Source: a virus. Taken from it: a stretch of DNA of 50,606 nt. The notes under the pieces were generated by a model. The model saw nothing but the letters and a program-made list of their open reading frames with translations. It did not search any database and was not told the origin of the DNA. Positions within the stretch are counted from its first letter, which is position 1, and each line of letters opens with the position of its first letter. The stretch is taken from IMG/VR virus record IMGVR_UViG_3300000956_000084, positions 1 through 50,606 of that record; one strand, given 5' to 3'. Both the position numbers and the translations under genes were made by a program. This document shows positions 1 through 6,943 of the stretch, one piece after another.

Positions 1-1
1 C

Positions 2-1006
2 GGCTACGCCACCGTCTCCCGCGCTCCCGGGAGCGGGGGGCACGCGGCGGCCCGCGCCGGCATGTCGGCCGCCGAGGTGGCCGCCCACTACGACAACACG
101 TGCACGGCCGCCGCCGAGCTGGCCGCAGGCGAGGACGACCACGGCATCTGGGTGGCCGGAAGGCTCCTGCCCGGTCTTGACGACGACACCGCCTACAAGG
201 TACGGGGCGCCGCACTCTCCGGCGACTGGCGCCGCATCCGGGGGTCCATGGAGCTGGTGGCCGCACTGGCTGTCAACACGCCCGGGTTCCCGGTCCCCTG
301 GCGGTCGCTGGTGGCCTCCGGTGAGCCGCAGGCGCTCGTGGCCGCCGGACTCCCCACGCCCGACCCACGCGTCCACGAGGCACGCGCAACGCAGAACCTC
401 GGCGACCTGTTCGCCGCGCTGCAGCTCGTGGCCGCCGACCAGCTCGACGAACTCACCGTCGACTCCCCCACGTTCGCCGACCTGCAGCACGATCAGGAGG
501 TGGACATGGTGCTGGCCCTCGACGCCGACCACCCATGGTTCGCCTGCGGGCTGGACGACGAACCAGCCCAGAAGCCGCCCGGCTGGGAAGGCTCGGTGGG
601 CCCGTTCAGCGGTGGCTACGCCGAGCCGCACGTGTACGCGCGTGACGTCTACTCGGGGGCCGGGAACTGCGTGTGCGGCTCGGACGTCACGGACTGGGTT
701 CACCTGCAGGCCGCGCCCGGCATCGACGTGCCCGAGCGGATGCGCGCCCAGGCCCTGGCTGGCAAGCGCAAGAACTGGGTGGAAAAGGCGGGCGGGCTCC
801 CGAGCTACATCAAGCGCATCGCGAAGCACCTCCAGGAGAAGGGCATGGACCAGTCCCGGGCGATCGCCACGGCGGTGAACGCCGCCAAGAAGATGTGCGC
901 CACCGGAGACCTGAACTTCCCGGGCTCCCAGCAGGTGAACCCCGGATCGAAGGCGGAAGCGTGCGCGGCCGTCGCCGACTGGGAGGCCAAGAAGGCCAAG
1001 AGTTGA
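2..1006 (+). CDS. Capsid maturation protease, C-terminal part (5' partial)
   Basis: The frame is open to the first bases of the window, so the gene starts upstream; the first ATG inside it (62) is probably internal. The stretch HYDNT, then GEDDHGIWVAG, LSGDWRRI, ELVAALAVNTPGFPVP is the characteristic C-terminal half of actinophage capsid maturation proteases, which trim scaffold and capsid during head assembly. The catalytic N-terminal half is not in the window. The last 60 residues or so (NWVEKAGGLPSYIKRIAKHL onward) form a separate helical module that I know as a tail appended to various phage proteins. The capsid gene follows at 3822, after an island of opposite-strand genes, and a strong hairpin sits 14 nt past the stop. 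Family assignment is firm; the missing 5' end limits detail. Confidence 0.85.
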   Translation, partial: GYATVSRAPGSGGHAAARAGMSAAEVAAHYDNTCTAAAELAAGEDDHGIWVAGRLLPGLDDDTAYKVRGAALSGDWRRIRGSMELVAALAVNTPGFPVPWRSLVASGEPQALVAAGLPTPDPRVHEARATQNLGDLFAALQLVAADQLDELTVDSPTFADLQHDQEVDMVLALDADHPWFACGLDDEPAQKPPGWEGSVGPFSGGYAEPHVYARDVYSGAGNCVCGSDVTDWVHLQAAPGIDVPERMRAQALAGKRKNWVEKAGGLPSYIKRIAKHLQEKGMDQSRAIATAVNAAKKMCATGDLNFPGSQQVNPGSKAEACAAVADWEAKKAKS

Positions 1007-1019
1007 CCCTGGCATGATG

Positions 1020-1064
1020 AAGGCCGCCCGGTGCACCCCAACGACTGTCGGTCCGGGCGGCCTT
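1020..1064. terminator. Bidirectional terminator hairpin
   Basis: AAGGCCGCCCGG (1020-1031) pairs perfectly with CCGGGCGGCCTT (1053-1064), 12 bp with a 21-nt loop. It lies between the convergent protease gene and the minus-strand island, so it can stop transcription from both sides. The 3' arm ends in TT but there is no long T tract, as for other hairpins here. Confidence 0.75.
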
Positions 1065-1077
1065 GCTGGCGGTGCGG

Positions 1078-1245
1078 CTACCACCTCCTCCTCAACCCTG
1101 CGGCCACGCGCAACACGGCCGCGTCAATCAGCAGCCCGACGGCCGCGCCGTACAGGTAGCTGTCGTCGTTCACGATCGCGGACAACGCCAGCACGAGCAT
1201 GGCGGCCACGAGCGCCTGCGGGCTCAACACCTGCGGGAGGTCCAT
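1078..1245 (-). CDS. Small membrane protein, 55 aa
   Basis: Function unknown. The ATG at 1245 is preceded by GGAGGCC, a good ribosome-binding site, 17 nt after the stop of the upstream gene. The protein has two hydrophobic stretches (about residues 10-25, LVAAMLVLALSAIV, and 32-50, YGAAVGLLIDAAVLRVAAG) and ends in LRRRW, so it is probably a two-pass inner-membrane peptide with a basic cytoplasmic tail. It is the last gene of the five-gene run 1839 to 1078. A longer upstream start exists in frame but would overlap two well-formed small genes. Confidence 0.6.
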   Translation of the reverse strand: MDLPQVLSPQALVAAMLVLALSAIVNDDSYLYGAAVGLLIDAAVLRVAAGLRRRW

Positions 1246-1262
1246 GGCCTCCAGGCGCCGCC

Positions 1263-1400
1263 TCACGGTGTGGCCGTCTCGTCGGGCTCGGGCTCGGGCT
1301 CCTGGTCGGGCTCGGGCGCCTGCTTGCCAGTGATGTCCGTCTTGCTGTCCGACCAGTGCCCCAGCGGGCGCGTCCTGATCCACTCCTCCGGGTAGCCCAC
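1263..1400 (-). CDS. Small acidic Pro-Glu repeat protein, 45 aa
   Basis: Function unknown. The GTG start at 1400 directly abuts the TGA stop of the preceding gene (TGAGTG), so translation is probably coupled. The N-terminus (GYPEEWIRTRPLGHWSDSK) looks folded; the C-terminus is an acidic, proline-rich tail with PEPD and EPEPEPDE repeats, likely disordered. It belongs to the tiny overlapping gene run on the minus strand. Confidence 0.5.
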   Translation of the reverse strand: MGYPEEWIRTRPLGHWSDSKTDITGKQAPEPDQEPEPEPDETATP

Positions 1401-1511
1401 TCAGTCCTCCCCGATCGCCTGGGCCGTGTCCACGTCCAGTTCCTCGCGCAGGACGCCGGACGCGATAGCGCCCAGGATCTCCTCATCCGTCGGCTTGTCA
1501 GCCACGGTCAC
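1401..1511 (-). CDS. Tiny acidic helical protein, 36 aa
   Basis: Function unknown. The GTG at 1511 overlaps the stop of the upstream gene (GTGA) and follows AGAGAGGGA. A second in-frame GTG at 1505 is an alternative start. The sequence DEEILGAIASGVLREELD is a plausible amphipathic helix; the protein is strongly acidic. Support comes from the tight overlap on both sides and in-frame GC bias, not from homology. Confidence 0.5.
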   Translation of the reverse strand: MTVADKPTDEEILGAIASGVLREELDVDTAQAIGED

Positions 1512-1639
1512 TCCCTCTCTTGCTGCCTGCGCAGCAACTCCGCTTCCCGTTCCCGCTGGATGCGCAGAGCTTCGGCTTCATCGCCTGCCCAGTCCCGGGA
1601 GTCTTCCTGGGACTGGGCAGGTTCCTGCTGGTCGGTCAC
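1508..1639 (-). CDS. Small charged coiled-coil protein, 43 aa
   Basis: Function unknown. The GTG at 1639 overlaps the upstream stop by 4 nt (GTGA). Residues 20-43 (DEAEALRIQREREAELLRRQ onward) are Arg/Glu/Gln rich with leucines at helical spacing, so a short coiled coil is likely. It resembles the C-terminal half of the upstream neighbour in composition, and the two may have arisen by duplication or act together. Confidence 0.5.
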   Translation of the reverse strand: MTDQQEPAQSQEDSRDWAGDEAEALRIQREREAELLRRQQERE

Positions 1640-1839
1640 CCCTGATCGCGCTGCTGGCGCTCCTGCTCTGCCTTCTGGCGCCGCGCCTCGTCCGCCTGCT
1701 CCGCAGCCACGCGCTTGGCCTCCAGTCGCGCCTGCGCCTCGGCGGTGACCCGCTCCCGGGTCTCCCTGTCTATGCGCTCCTGTTCAGCGATTTGCGCGGC
1801 CAACTGCCGGGCCTCGGGGGTCTTCCATTCTTCGGTCAC
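1636..1839 (-). CDS. Small coiled-coil protein, 67 aa
   Basis: Function unknown. The GTG at 1839 is preceded by CTGGAGGAACT, a strong ribosome-binding site, 11 nt after the stop of the 131-aa gene upstream. From residue 10 to the end the protein is almost entirely A/E/R/Q/K (for example EARRQKAEQERQQRDQG), predicting one long charged helix. It leads the run of four tiny genes down to 1078, all joined by overlaps or very short gaps, and is expressed from the promoter at 2286-2315. Confidence 0.6.
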   Translation of the reverse strand: MTEEWKTPEARQLAAQIAEQERIDRETRERVTAEAQARLEAKRVAAEQADEARRQKAEQERQQRDQG

Positions 1840-1850
1840 AGTTCCTCCAG

Positions 1851-2246
1851 TTACTCGGTGATGGCGGTGTAGCCCTCGCCCTGCTTCGCCTGCCCCACGA
1901 CCTCCGTCAGCAGGTGTTCCACGTCGCGCAGGGCGCTGTTGTAGCCCAGCTCGTGGTGCAGCTGGTTGCCGGAGCAGTTCGTACGCGCGGGCCGGATGGA
2001 GCGAATGGAGCGGACCAGGCGCTGCACGGCCGCGTGCTGCACCCAGATCACGTTCAGCGCCTGGTATCGGTTGGCACACGCAACGGTGTCGTCTCCGTTG
2101 GCGTACGTGGCATACCAGTGGCTGATCATTTGATCCGGGTTCCAGGTGATCAGGCCGACCTGGAGGGCGCCGTCGTAGACCTCGGCGACGCCGTGTCCGA
2201 TCTCCTTCATCTGCAGTTTGGCCAGGACGGCGAGGGTGTTCGTCAT
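1851..2246 (-). CDS. Hypothetical accessory protein, 131 aa
   Basis: No family recognised. The ATG at 2246 follows the shared leader (GGAACAACC ... GGAAGGACCGACACC) of promoter 2286-2315, which fixes the start. The N-terminal 60 residues mix short beta-type segments (VAEVYDGALQVGLITW) with aromatic residues; the middle (VQRLVRSIRSIRPARTN) is basic. It is the first gene of the minus-strand operon running to 1078. Confidence 0.6.
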   Translation of the reverse strand: MTNTLAVLAKLQMKEIGHGVAEVYDGALQVGLITWNPDQMISHWYATYANGDDTVACANRYQALNVIWVQHAAVQRLVRSIRSIRPARTNCSGNQLHHELGYNSALRDVEHLLTEVVGQAKQGEGYTAITE

Positions 2247-2285
2247 GGTGTCGGTCCTTCCGGTGGGGTTGTTCCTGACAAGAGA

Positions 2286-2315
2286 AGAATACCCCAGGGG
2301 CGACGTGGGTGTCAA
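2286..2315 (-). promoter_or_regulatory. Repeat-family promoter/operator (minus strand)
   Basis: On the minus strand: TTGACA (2315-2310), 18-nt spacer containing CCCAC and CTGGGG arms, then TATTCT (2291-2286). The shared leader follows and leads to the ATG at 2246. CCCAGGGG (2293-2300) also pairs with CCCCTGGG (2316-2323), giving an 8-bp hairpin over the promoter that may end transcription from the gene at 2652. Confidence 0.85.
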
Positions 2316-2334
2316 CCCCTGGGTACCTCGAAAC

Positions 2335-2652
2335 CTATGGGCGCTCGACGGAGTACCAGGACCAGCGCACGCCAGCCGAATCGGTAACCCCGCCGCCAGG
2401 GGTGTCAGTCCTGCGCGGCTGATGACCGGCTACCGCGCCCGCCAGCTCTGCCAGCTCCAGCGCGTGATCGCCACCGGCGCCGCTACTCGTCAGCCTGAGA
2501 AGCGCTCGCGCCTCGTTGCGCAGCAAATCGGCAGTACCCTGGATGGCCTCCAGCTCGGTATCGAAGGGGCCGGACGTCTTCGAGGTCATCGCGATGTCCT
2601 CCTCCCTCTTTGCGCCGGGGAAGTGTCGGCGGGCGTACCAGACTGTGGTCAT
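2335..2652 (-). CDS. Hypothetical accessory protein, 105 aa
   Basis: Function unknown. The ATG at 2652 is 7-8 nt after GGAAGGACC of the shared leader, downstream of promoter 2694-2723. A second in-frame ATG (MTSKTSGPF) lies 21 residues in and could be used. Residues 27-70 (FDTELEAIQGTADLLRNEA onward) form likely helices rich in Ala and Leu; the C-terminus (GVRWSWYSVERP) is aromatic. It is a single-gene cassette: a neighbour with its own promoter lies on each side. Confidence 0.6.
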   Translation of the reverse strand: MTTVWYARRHFPGAKREEDIAMTSKTSGPFDTELEAIQGTADLLRNEARALLRLTSSGAGGDHALELAELAGAVAGHQPRRTDTPGGGVTDSAGVRWSWYSVERP

Positions 2653-2693
2653 GATGCGTGGTCCTTCCGGTTGGTCGTTCCTGCTGAGACATC

Positions 2694-2723
2694 AGATTAC
2701 CCCCCGCTGACCGTGGGTGTCAA
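2694..2723 (-). promoter_or_regulatory. Repeat-family promoter/operator within a 10-bp inverted repeat
   Basis: Minus strand: TTGACA (2723-2718), 18-nt spacer with CCCAC and GGGGG arms, TAATCT (2699-2694). GATTACCCCC (2695-2704) and GGGGGTAATC (2726-2735) are perfect complements flanking the promoter. In RNA from the gene at 2996 they form a 10-bp hairpin just after its stop, so the terminator and next promoter overlap. Confidence 0.85.
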
Positions 2724-2738
2724 CAGGGGGTAATCGGT

Positions 2739-2996
2739 TCAACTGATGGCGGCGTCCGCGCTGGCCGACACCCACGACGTGGACGCGTACACCTTCACCT
2801 GGTAGCCAGCCTCGGTGAGGACGGCGGCGGCCTTCGCATACGTCGCGTCGCTCGTGCCCTCGGGCATGAAGATGGACGACAGGAAACGGTCGTCCGAGGT
2901 ACGGCTGGAGCGCACCGCCTTCATGGTGATGTTCTCGTCACGCAGGACGCGCTTGACTGCGGCGGTAGCTGACTGCGGGGTGCTGAAAGTCGGCAT
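2739..2996 (-). CDS. Hypothetical accessory protein, 85 aa
   Basis: No recognised family. The ATG at 2996 follows the shared leader (GGAACAACCCGAACCGGGAAGGACCA split over 3028-3002) of promoter 3040-3068. The order helix (SATAAVKRVLRDENI), strand (KAVRSSRT), helix (SDATYAKAAAVLTEAG), strand (YQVKVYAS) suggests a small alpha/beta fold. It is the first gene of the minus island and divergent from the plus-strand gene at 3090. Confidence 0.6.
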   Translation of the reverse strand: MPTFSTPQSATAAVKRVLRDENITMKAVRSSRTSDDRFLSSIFMPEGTSDATYAKAAAVLTEAGYQVKVYASTSWVSASADAAIS

Positions 2997-3039
2997 GGTC
3001 TCTGGTCCTTCCCGGTTCGGGTTGTTCCTGACACCGAGA

Positions 3040-3068
3040 ACATTACCCACCCCTTGCGTGGGTGTCAA
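3040..3068 (-). promoter_or_regulatory. Repeat-family promoter/operator (minus strand)
   Basis: Minus strand: TTGACA (3068-3063), 17-nt spacer holding a perfect ACCCAC/GTGGGT repeat, TAATGT (3045-3040). It drives the 85-aa gene at 2996. It overlaps the divergent leaderless promoter at 3054-3083, so a factor on the repeat could affect both directions. Confidence 0.85.
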
Positions 3069-3083
3069 CCACCGATCTACAGT
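3054..3083 (+). promoter_or_regulatory. Leaderless-type promoter for the 51-aa gene
   Basis: TTGCGT (3054-3059), 18-nt spacer, TACAGT (3078-3083), then exactly 6 nt to the ATG at 3090. Transcription would start at or next to the ATG, giving a leaderless mRNA. Its upstream half overlaps the opposing repeat-family promoter. Confidence 0.55.
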
Positions 3084-3089
3084 AGGTCC

Positions 3090-3245
3090 ATGACGACCCT
3101 ACGGCGCACCATCCGCTGGGCGTGGCCGACCGACCAACGGCCCGTCGGCATCCCTCTGTGTGTCCGCTTCTGGCTGTCCCTGGGGCTCTACGGCTCCCTC
3201 GGGCTCGCCACGTGGGCGCACTGGTGGTGCGCCGTCCGACCGTGA
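3090..3245 (+). CDS. Small membrane protein, 51 aa
   Basis: Function unknown. The ATG at 3090 has no ribosome-binding site but stands 6 nt after a TACAGT -10 box, the leaderless arrangement seen elsewhere in this genome; an in-frame start at 3054 would lie upstream of the promoter. The N-terminus is basic (TLRRTIRWAW), followed by a hydrophobic, aromatic segment (CVRFWLSLGLYGSLGLATW) likely to span the membrane once. The next gene starts 12 nt after its stop. Confidence 0.6.
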   Translation: MTTLRRTIRWAWPTDQRPVGIPLCVRFWLSLGLYGSLGLATWAHWWCAVRP

Positions 3246-3256
3246 GGTGACAGAAA

Positions 3257-3574
3257 GTGGACGACATCCCCCCGAGCCTGATCAGGACCTGCAAGGGCTG
3301 CCAGGCAGACGTGATCTTCGTGAAGGTCCCAGGCAAAGCCAAGAAGGACCCGCACGTCTGGACCATCCTCGACCCCATCCCCAGTGACGCCGCTGGCACC
3401 TACTACATCGAACTTGACCCCGGCAGCGACCGGCCCGCCCTGCGCGGTGGCCGCATCGAGCAGCGCGGGCGCCGACTCGGCATGCTCGCCGCTGGCGTCA
3501 AGCTCCACACCAACCACTACAAGACCTGCCCCAAGGCGGAGGAGTTCAAGCGCAAGCGCAAGAGCCTGCACTAG
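3257..3574 (+). CDS. Zinc-ribbon-like protein, 105 aa
   Basis: Function unknown. The GTG at 3257 follows GAGGTGACAGAAA. A CKGC knuckle near residue 12 and a distant HTNHYKTCP near residue 88 could bind one zinc, a pattern common in small actinophage proteins. The last residues (EEFKRKRKSLH) are strongly basic and could touch nucleic acid. It is followed by a hairpin and then by the capsid promoter, so it is not part of the structural operon proper. Confidence 0.6.
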   Translation: MDDIPPSLIRTCKGCQADVIFVKVPGKAKKDPHVWTILDPIPSDAAGTYYIELDPGSDRPALRGGRIEQRGRRLGMLAAGVKLHTNHYKTCPKAEEFKRKRKSLH

Positions 3575-3626
3575 ACTCGTCAGCGTCATGGGAGCCCCAT
3601 CCCCTGCGCTCCGGCCCAGCTGGCAA

Positions 3627-3660
3627 GCGGCCCTCGCACACCTCCAGGTGCGGGGGCCGC
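3627..3660. terminator. Terminator hairpin before the capsid promoter
   Basis: GCGGCCC (3627-3633) pairs with GGGCCGC (3654-3660) and, inside, CGCAC with GTGCG, separated by one mismatch. It separates the 3257 gene from the structural promoter. Confidence 0.6.
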
Positions 3661-3688
3661 TCCCGTGTGCACAGATGCAAGACCTGAT

Positions 3689-3718
3689 GTGACACCCACG
3701 CTCACCGCCCGTTAGCCT
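3689..3718 (+). promoter_or_regulatory. Degenerate repeat-family promoter for the structural genes
   Basis: GTGACA (3689-3694), 18-nt spacer, TAGCCT (3713-3718). The left operator arm CCCAC is intact, while the right arm has decayed to CCCGT. A 5' leader of roughly 100 nt follows and contains GGAGAACAAC, close to the shared leader. The weakened operator may release late genes from the control seen at the other copies. Confidence 0.6.
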
Positions 3719-3821
3719 CGCGCCAACGGAGAACAACGCGCCGCGCCGGCCCAGCCGCGCCGCAGCGCCCACCGGCCCAGCTGGTCACGCTCTCCGCACC
3801 CCAATCTGAGAGGACGAGAGC

Positions 3822-5693
3822 ATGACCGCGAGGTTCGACGCGGACATTCTGGGCCGCCTCGGTGACGCGTCGCTGGACGAGATCAACGCCGCCCTGGCTT
3901 CGATCACCGCCGAGGGCGAAGCCCTGCGTGCCGAGTACGCGAGCAAGCCGCCCACCAACGAGAGCGTCACCCGCTATGGGGAACTGCTCGACGCCGTGAA
4001 GGCGCTGCAGGCGGAGAAGCAGGGGCGCGCTGCCCTCGCCGACAAGCAGGCCGCCCTGTTCGCCGAGATGGAAGGGCTGACCGCTCCCGAGCCCGCCGCA
4101 GCTCCCGAGCCCACAGAGCCCGCCGCACCGGCCACCGACCCCGAGGCAGCGCCAGCCGACCCTGCGTCCACCGAGGGCCTGGCCGACACGTCGGGCGACG
4201 ACGAAGACCCACCAGCCGATCCGGCGCCCGAGGGCGACGACGACGGCACCACCGACGACAGCGGGGAGTCCGCCGTGACCGCATCCGCGCGCCGCCCCAT
4301 CGGCGGCGTGAACAAGCCGCCCGCCGCGCCGACCCCGACGCTCCCCCGCGTCACCATGCGCACCACCGCCGTCGGTGGCGTCCAGGGCGTGGAGGCTGGC
4401 CAGCAACTCAGCCGTGAGCAGCTGGTGACCGCCTTCTCCAGCAAGGGGCAGGCCGTCTCGGGCCTGAACGTGCGCGGCTACGAGAAGTACGCCGTGGCCA
4501 CCGTCCGCACCGAGTACCCCGAAGAACGCATGCTGCGCCGCAGCGTGTCCGCCTTCGCCAACATGGACCTGGTGGACAAGGCCAGCCGCCAGGCTCGCCG
4601 CACCCACGCGATCGACAACCTGGCCGCCGTCCAGGTGGCGCAGGGCCCGGACCCCGACGACGTCCTGACCGCCGCTGGCCTGTGTGCCCCGCTCGAAACC
4701 CTCTACGACATCGAGACCATCGGCGACGTGGACCGCCCGGTCCGTGACGCGCTGGTCCGGTTCGGCGCCGACCGTGGCGGCATCCAGTACCGGCCCGCCC
4801 TCGACGGCGTCACCCAGACTGGTGGCATCGGCGTGTGGACGGCCACGAACGACGAAGCGGACCCGCTGGTCCCGAAGACGTGCGTGGAAATCGACTGCCC
4901 CGGCGTGCTCACCGCCGAAGTGGACGCCGTCTACCAGTGCCTCACGTTCAGCAACATGTCCACCCGGTTCGACCCGGAGTGGATGGACTCCACGATCCAG
5001 GCCCAGAGCATCGCTCACGCCCGGTTTGCGGAGAACCGGCTGCTGACCCAGCTCACCACCGCGTCCAAGAACGTCTACAGTTCGAAGCTGCTGGGTGCCA
5101 CGCGTGACGCGCTGCGCACCATGGACCAGATGGTGTCGTACTACCGCAGTGTCCACCGCCTGAACACCAACGCGCCGCTGCGACTCATCGCGCCGTCGTG
5201 GATGCGGGACCTCATGCGTGCGGACATCTGCATGCAGATGGTGGGCGACACGCTGGTTTCGCTGGAGGTCGCGGACTCCCAGCTGGCCCGCTGGTTCGCG
5301 GTCCGCAACGTGAACGTGACCTGGCACCTGGACGGCATCAACCCGCCGGACGTGGATCTGGCCACCGACATCGTCACCCCGTCGCAGGTGTACACCCTGC
5401 TGGCCACCAACAGCCCCGTGCCGAGCTGGCCGAACAACGGCGGGGCCAACATCATCAACCCGGTGGCGGTCGTGTCCACGGTCCTCTTCCGCGAGGGCGA
5501 CTGGCTCTACCTCGACGGCGGCACACTGGACCTGGGCGTCGTGCGGGACTCCACCCTGAACGGACTGAACCGCTTCCAGACGTTCTCGGAGTCCTTCGAG
5601 ACCACGGCGTTCCGAGGCATCGAGTCCATCCACCTGGTGATGCAGCTGCAGGCTACCGGCGAGTCCGCCGCGACGGCCGACACCACCCCGTGA
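3822..5693 (+). CDS. Major capsid protein with fused scaffold-like N-terminus, 623 aa
   Basis: HK97-fold major capsid protein, judged from position after the protease, size and the C-terminal region with GGIGVWTATND, FDPEWMDSTIQAQSI, NRLLTQLTTASKNVY and LRLIAPSWMRDLMR. The first 80 residues are helical (LDEINAALASITAEGEAL onward), residues 85-145 are an acidic, Pro/Ala-rich linker (APEPTEPAAPATDPEAAPA), and the capsid domain starts near residue 200. No separate scaffold gene is seen, so the N-terminal 190 or so residues probably act as the internal scaffold (delta domain) and would be cut off by the protease at 2-1006. The ATG at 3822 follows GAGAGGACGAGAGC. Confidence 0.85.
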   Translation: MTARFDADILGRLGDASLDEINAALASITAEGEALRAEYASKPPTNESVTRYGELLDAVKALQAEKQGRAALADKQAALFAEMEGLTAPEPAAAPEPTEPAAPATDPEAAPADPASTEGLADTSGDDEDPPADPAPEGDDDGTTDDSGESAVTASARRPIGGVNKPPAAPTPTLPRVTMRTTAVGGVQGVEAGQQLSREQLVTAFSSKGQAVSGLNVRGYEKYAVATVRTEYPEERMLRRSVSAFANMDLVDKASRQARRTHAIDNLAAVQVAQGPDPDDVLTAAGLCAPLETLYDIETIGDVDRPVRDALVRFGADRGGIQYRPALDGVTQTGGIGVWTATNDEADPLVPKTCVEIDCPGVLTAEVDAVYQCLTFSNMSTRFDPEWMDSTIQAQSIAHARFAENRLLTQLTTASKNVYSSKLLGATRDALRTMDQMVSYYRSVHRLNTNAPLRLIAPSWMRDLMRADICMQMVGDTLVSLEVADSQLARWFAVRNVNVTWHLDGINPPDVDLATDIVTPSQVYTLLATNSPVPSWPNNGGANIINPVAVVSTVLFREGDWLYLDGGTLDLGVVRDSTLNGLNRFQTFSESFETTAFRGIESIHLVMQLQATGESAATADTTP

Positions 5694-5699
5694 CCGGCG

Positions 5700-5756
5700 A
5701 CCGGGCGCCCCACTCGTTCCGTGGACCTTGTCCACTCGGTTCGTGGGGCGCCCGGT
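5700..5756 (+). terminator. Nested hairpin after the capsid gene
   Basis: ACCGGGCGCCCCAC (5700-5713) pairs perfectly with GTGGGGCGCCCGGT (5743-5756). A second hairpin, GTGGAC/GTCCAC (5721-5735), sits in its loop. It lies 6 nt after the capsid stop and probably attenuates transcription so that capsid mRNA exceeds that of downstream genes. Confidence 0.7.
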
Positions 5757-5788
5757 TCTCCACCACCCTGGAGAGGAAGGAGTGACAG

Positions 5789-6943
5789 ATGTTCGCTCCC
5801 GTCGAGCCGGTACCCGCCGAACGTCCCACGTTCGGCACCCTCGTGGCCGCCGCCATCACGCCGCAGGACAACGTCAGGTGGCAGGACGGCCTGGCATGGC
5901 GTCCGGAACGCTGCCCGCAGGCTCGGACGTTCGACCCGTGCGGGGGCGCCTTCGAGGACCCTCCGATCGGCGACGGCGACGACGGCATCGTCTACTATCG
6001 GCCGCCCGCGTTCCGCGTGGAAGACCGGTGCTCGACGCGTGCCGGTCGCTCGCCCGAGTACGCGGCCCGCGTGCGCAGGCAGGCCGAAGCGGTAACGTCG
6101 TTCATGGTTGCCCGGGAGCTGCAGAACGGCGACCTGTCCGCGCTCAACCCCTACAACACCCCCGAGGCAGCCGACCAGACCAACGCCTACCTGGCTATGG
6201 TCGGCGGCACCACGGTGGCTGGCACGTGGGACATCGCCGCCGGACTCGGCGCGCTGGAGCAGGAAGCCCGCCAGGTCTCCCTCGGCATGAACGTCTACAT
6301 CCACATGCCGATCCGTCTCGCGGTCGCCCTCGACGCGCGCGGCGTACTGATCAGTGAGGGCGCGTTGCTGCGCACGCGGACCGGCGCCCGCGTGGTAGCC
6401 GACGCTGGCTACTCGGGGCGCGGCCCCGACGTGGCCGGAACGTCCGAGGTGCAGACCGTGACCATCACGGGAGCGCCGACCGGCGGCACGTTCACCCTCA
6501 CGTTCAGCGGGCAGACCACCGCCGCCATCCCATTCAACGCCACCGCGCTGGCCCTGCAGACCGCGCTGAACAACCTGTCAAACCTCGACGGCGTCACGGT
6601 CGCTGGCGGCCCCGGCCCCGGCACCCCGTGGACGGTCACGTTCCCGGCCAGCATGGGCAACGTCGCGCAGATGACCGACGACCCCGCGCTACTCACCGGC
6701 GGGACGACGCCGGACGTCACCGTCACCACCACCACGCCCGGTGTCGCGCCGAGCGTGGCCGCAGGCCTGTGGATGTACGCCACCGGCCCGGTCGTGGTGC
6801 GCCTCGGCGAGGTCATCACGGACAGCCTGGTGGACCACACGGTGAACGAGGTCATCCACACGGCCGACCGCCTGTTCGCCGCGACGTTCGACCCCTGCAG
6901 CCTGCACTCCATCCAGGTCACCGACCCGGCGCCCACGCCGTAG
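5789..6943 (+). CDS. Head-associated structural protein with inserted Ig-like domain, 384 aa
   Basis: Matches a family found just after the capsid gene in Streptomyces-type phages: an N-terminal VEPV segment, DIAAGLGALEQEARQ, GALLRTRTGARVVADAGYSG and, near the C-terminus, WMYATGPVVVRLGEV and ADRLFAATFDPCSLHSI. Its exact virion role is not known to me. Residues about 220-317 interrupt the family pattern between VVADAGYSG and WMYATG with a beta-rich domain (VQTVTITGAPTGGTFTLTF ... GGPGPGTPWTVTF) repeated in the next gene. The insert is probably surface-exposed. ATG 5789 follows GGAGAGGAAGGAGTGACAG. Family confidence is moderate, the insert is clear. Confidence 0.7.
   Translation: MFAPVEPVPAERPTFGTLVAAAITPQDNVRWQDGLAWRPERCPQARTFDPCGGAFEDPPIGDGDDGIVYYRPPAFRVEDRCSTRAGRSPEYAARVRRQAEAVTSFMVARELQNGDLSALNPYNTPEAADQTNAYLAMVGGTTVAGTWDIAAGLGALEQEARQVSLGMNVYIHMPIRLAVALDARGVLISEGALLRTRTGARVVADAGYSGRGPDVAGTSEVQTVTITGAPTGGTFTLTFSGQTTAAIPFNATALALQTALNNLSNLDGVTVAGGPGPGTPWTVTFPASMGNVAQMTDDPALLTGGTTPDVTVTTTTPGVAPSVAAGLWMYATGPVVVRLGEVITDSLVDHTVNEVIHTADRLFAATFDPCSLHSIQVTDPAPTP
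6446..6740 (+). repeat. Ig-like domain module, copy 1
   Basis: Codes for the about 98-residue beta-rich module VQTVTITG ... GGTFTLTF ... GGPGPGT ... TGGTTPDVTVTTTT. Copy 2 at 7278-7574 in the next gene matches it residue by residue along most of its length and visibly at DNA level. Confidence 0.85.

Noticed and set aside
3702-5735. Long minus-strand open frame opposite the capsid gene
   Set aside because: A shadow of the high-GC coding strand: low-complexity Gly/Val/Arg/His composition and no start signal.
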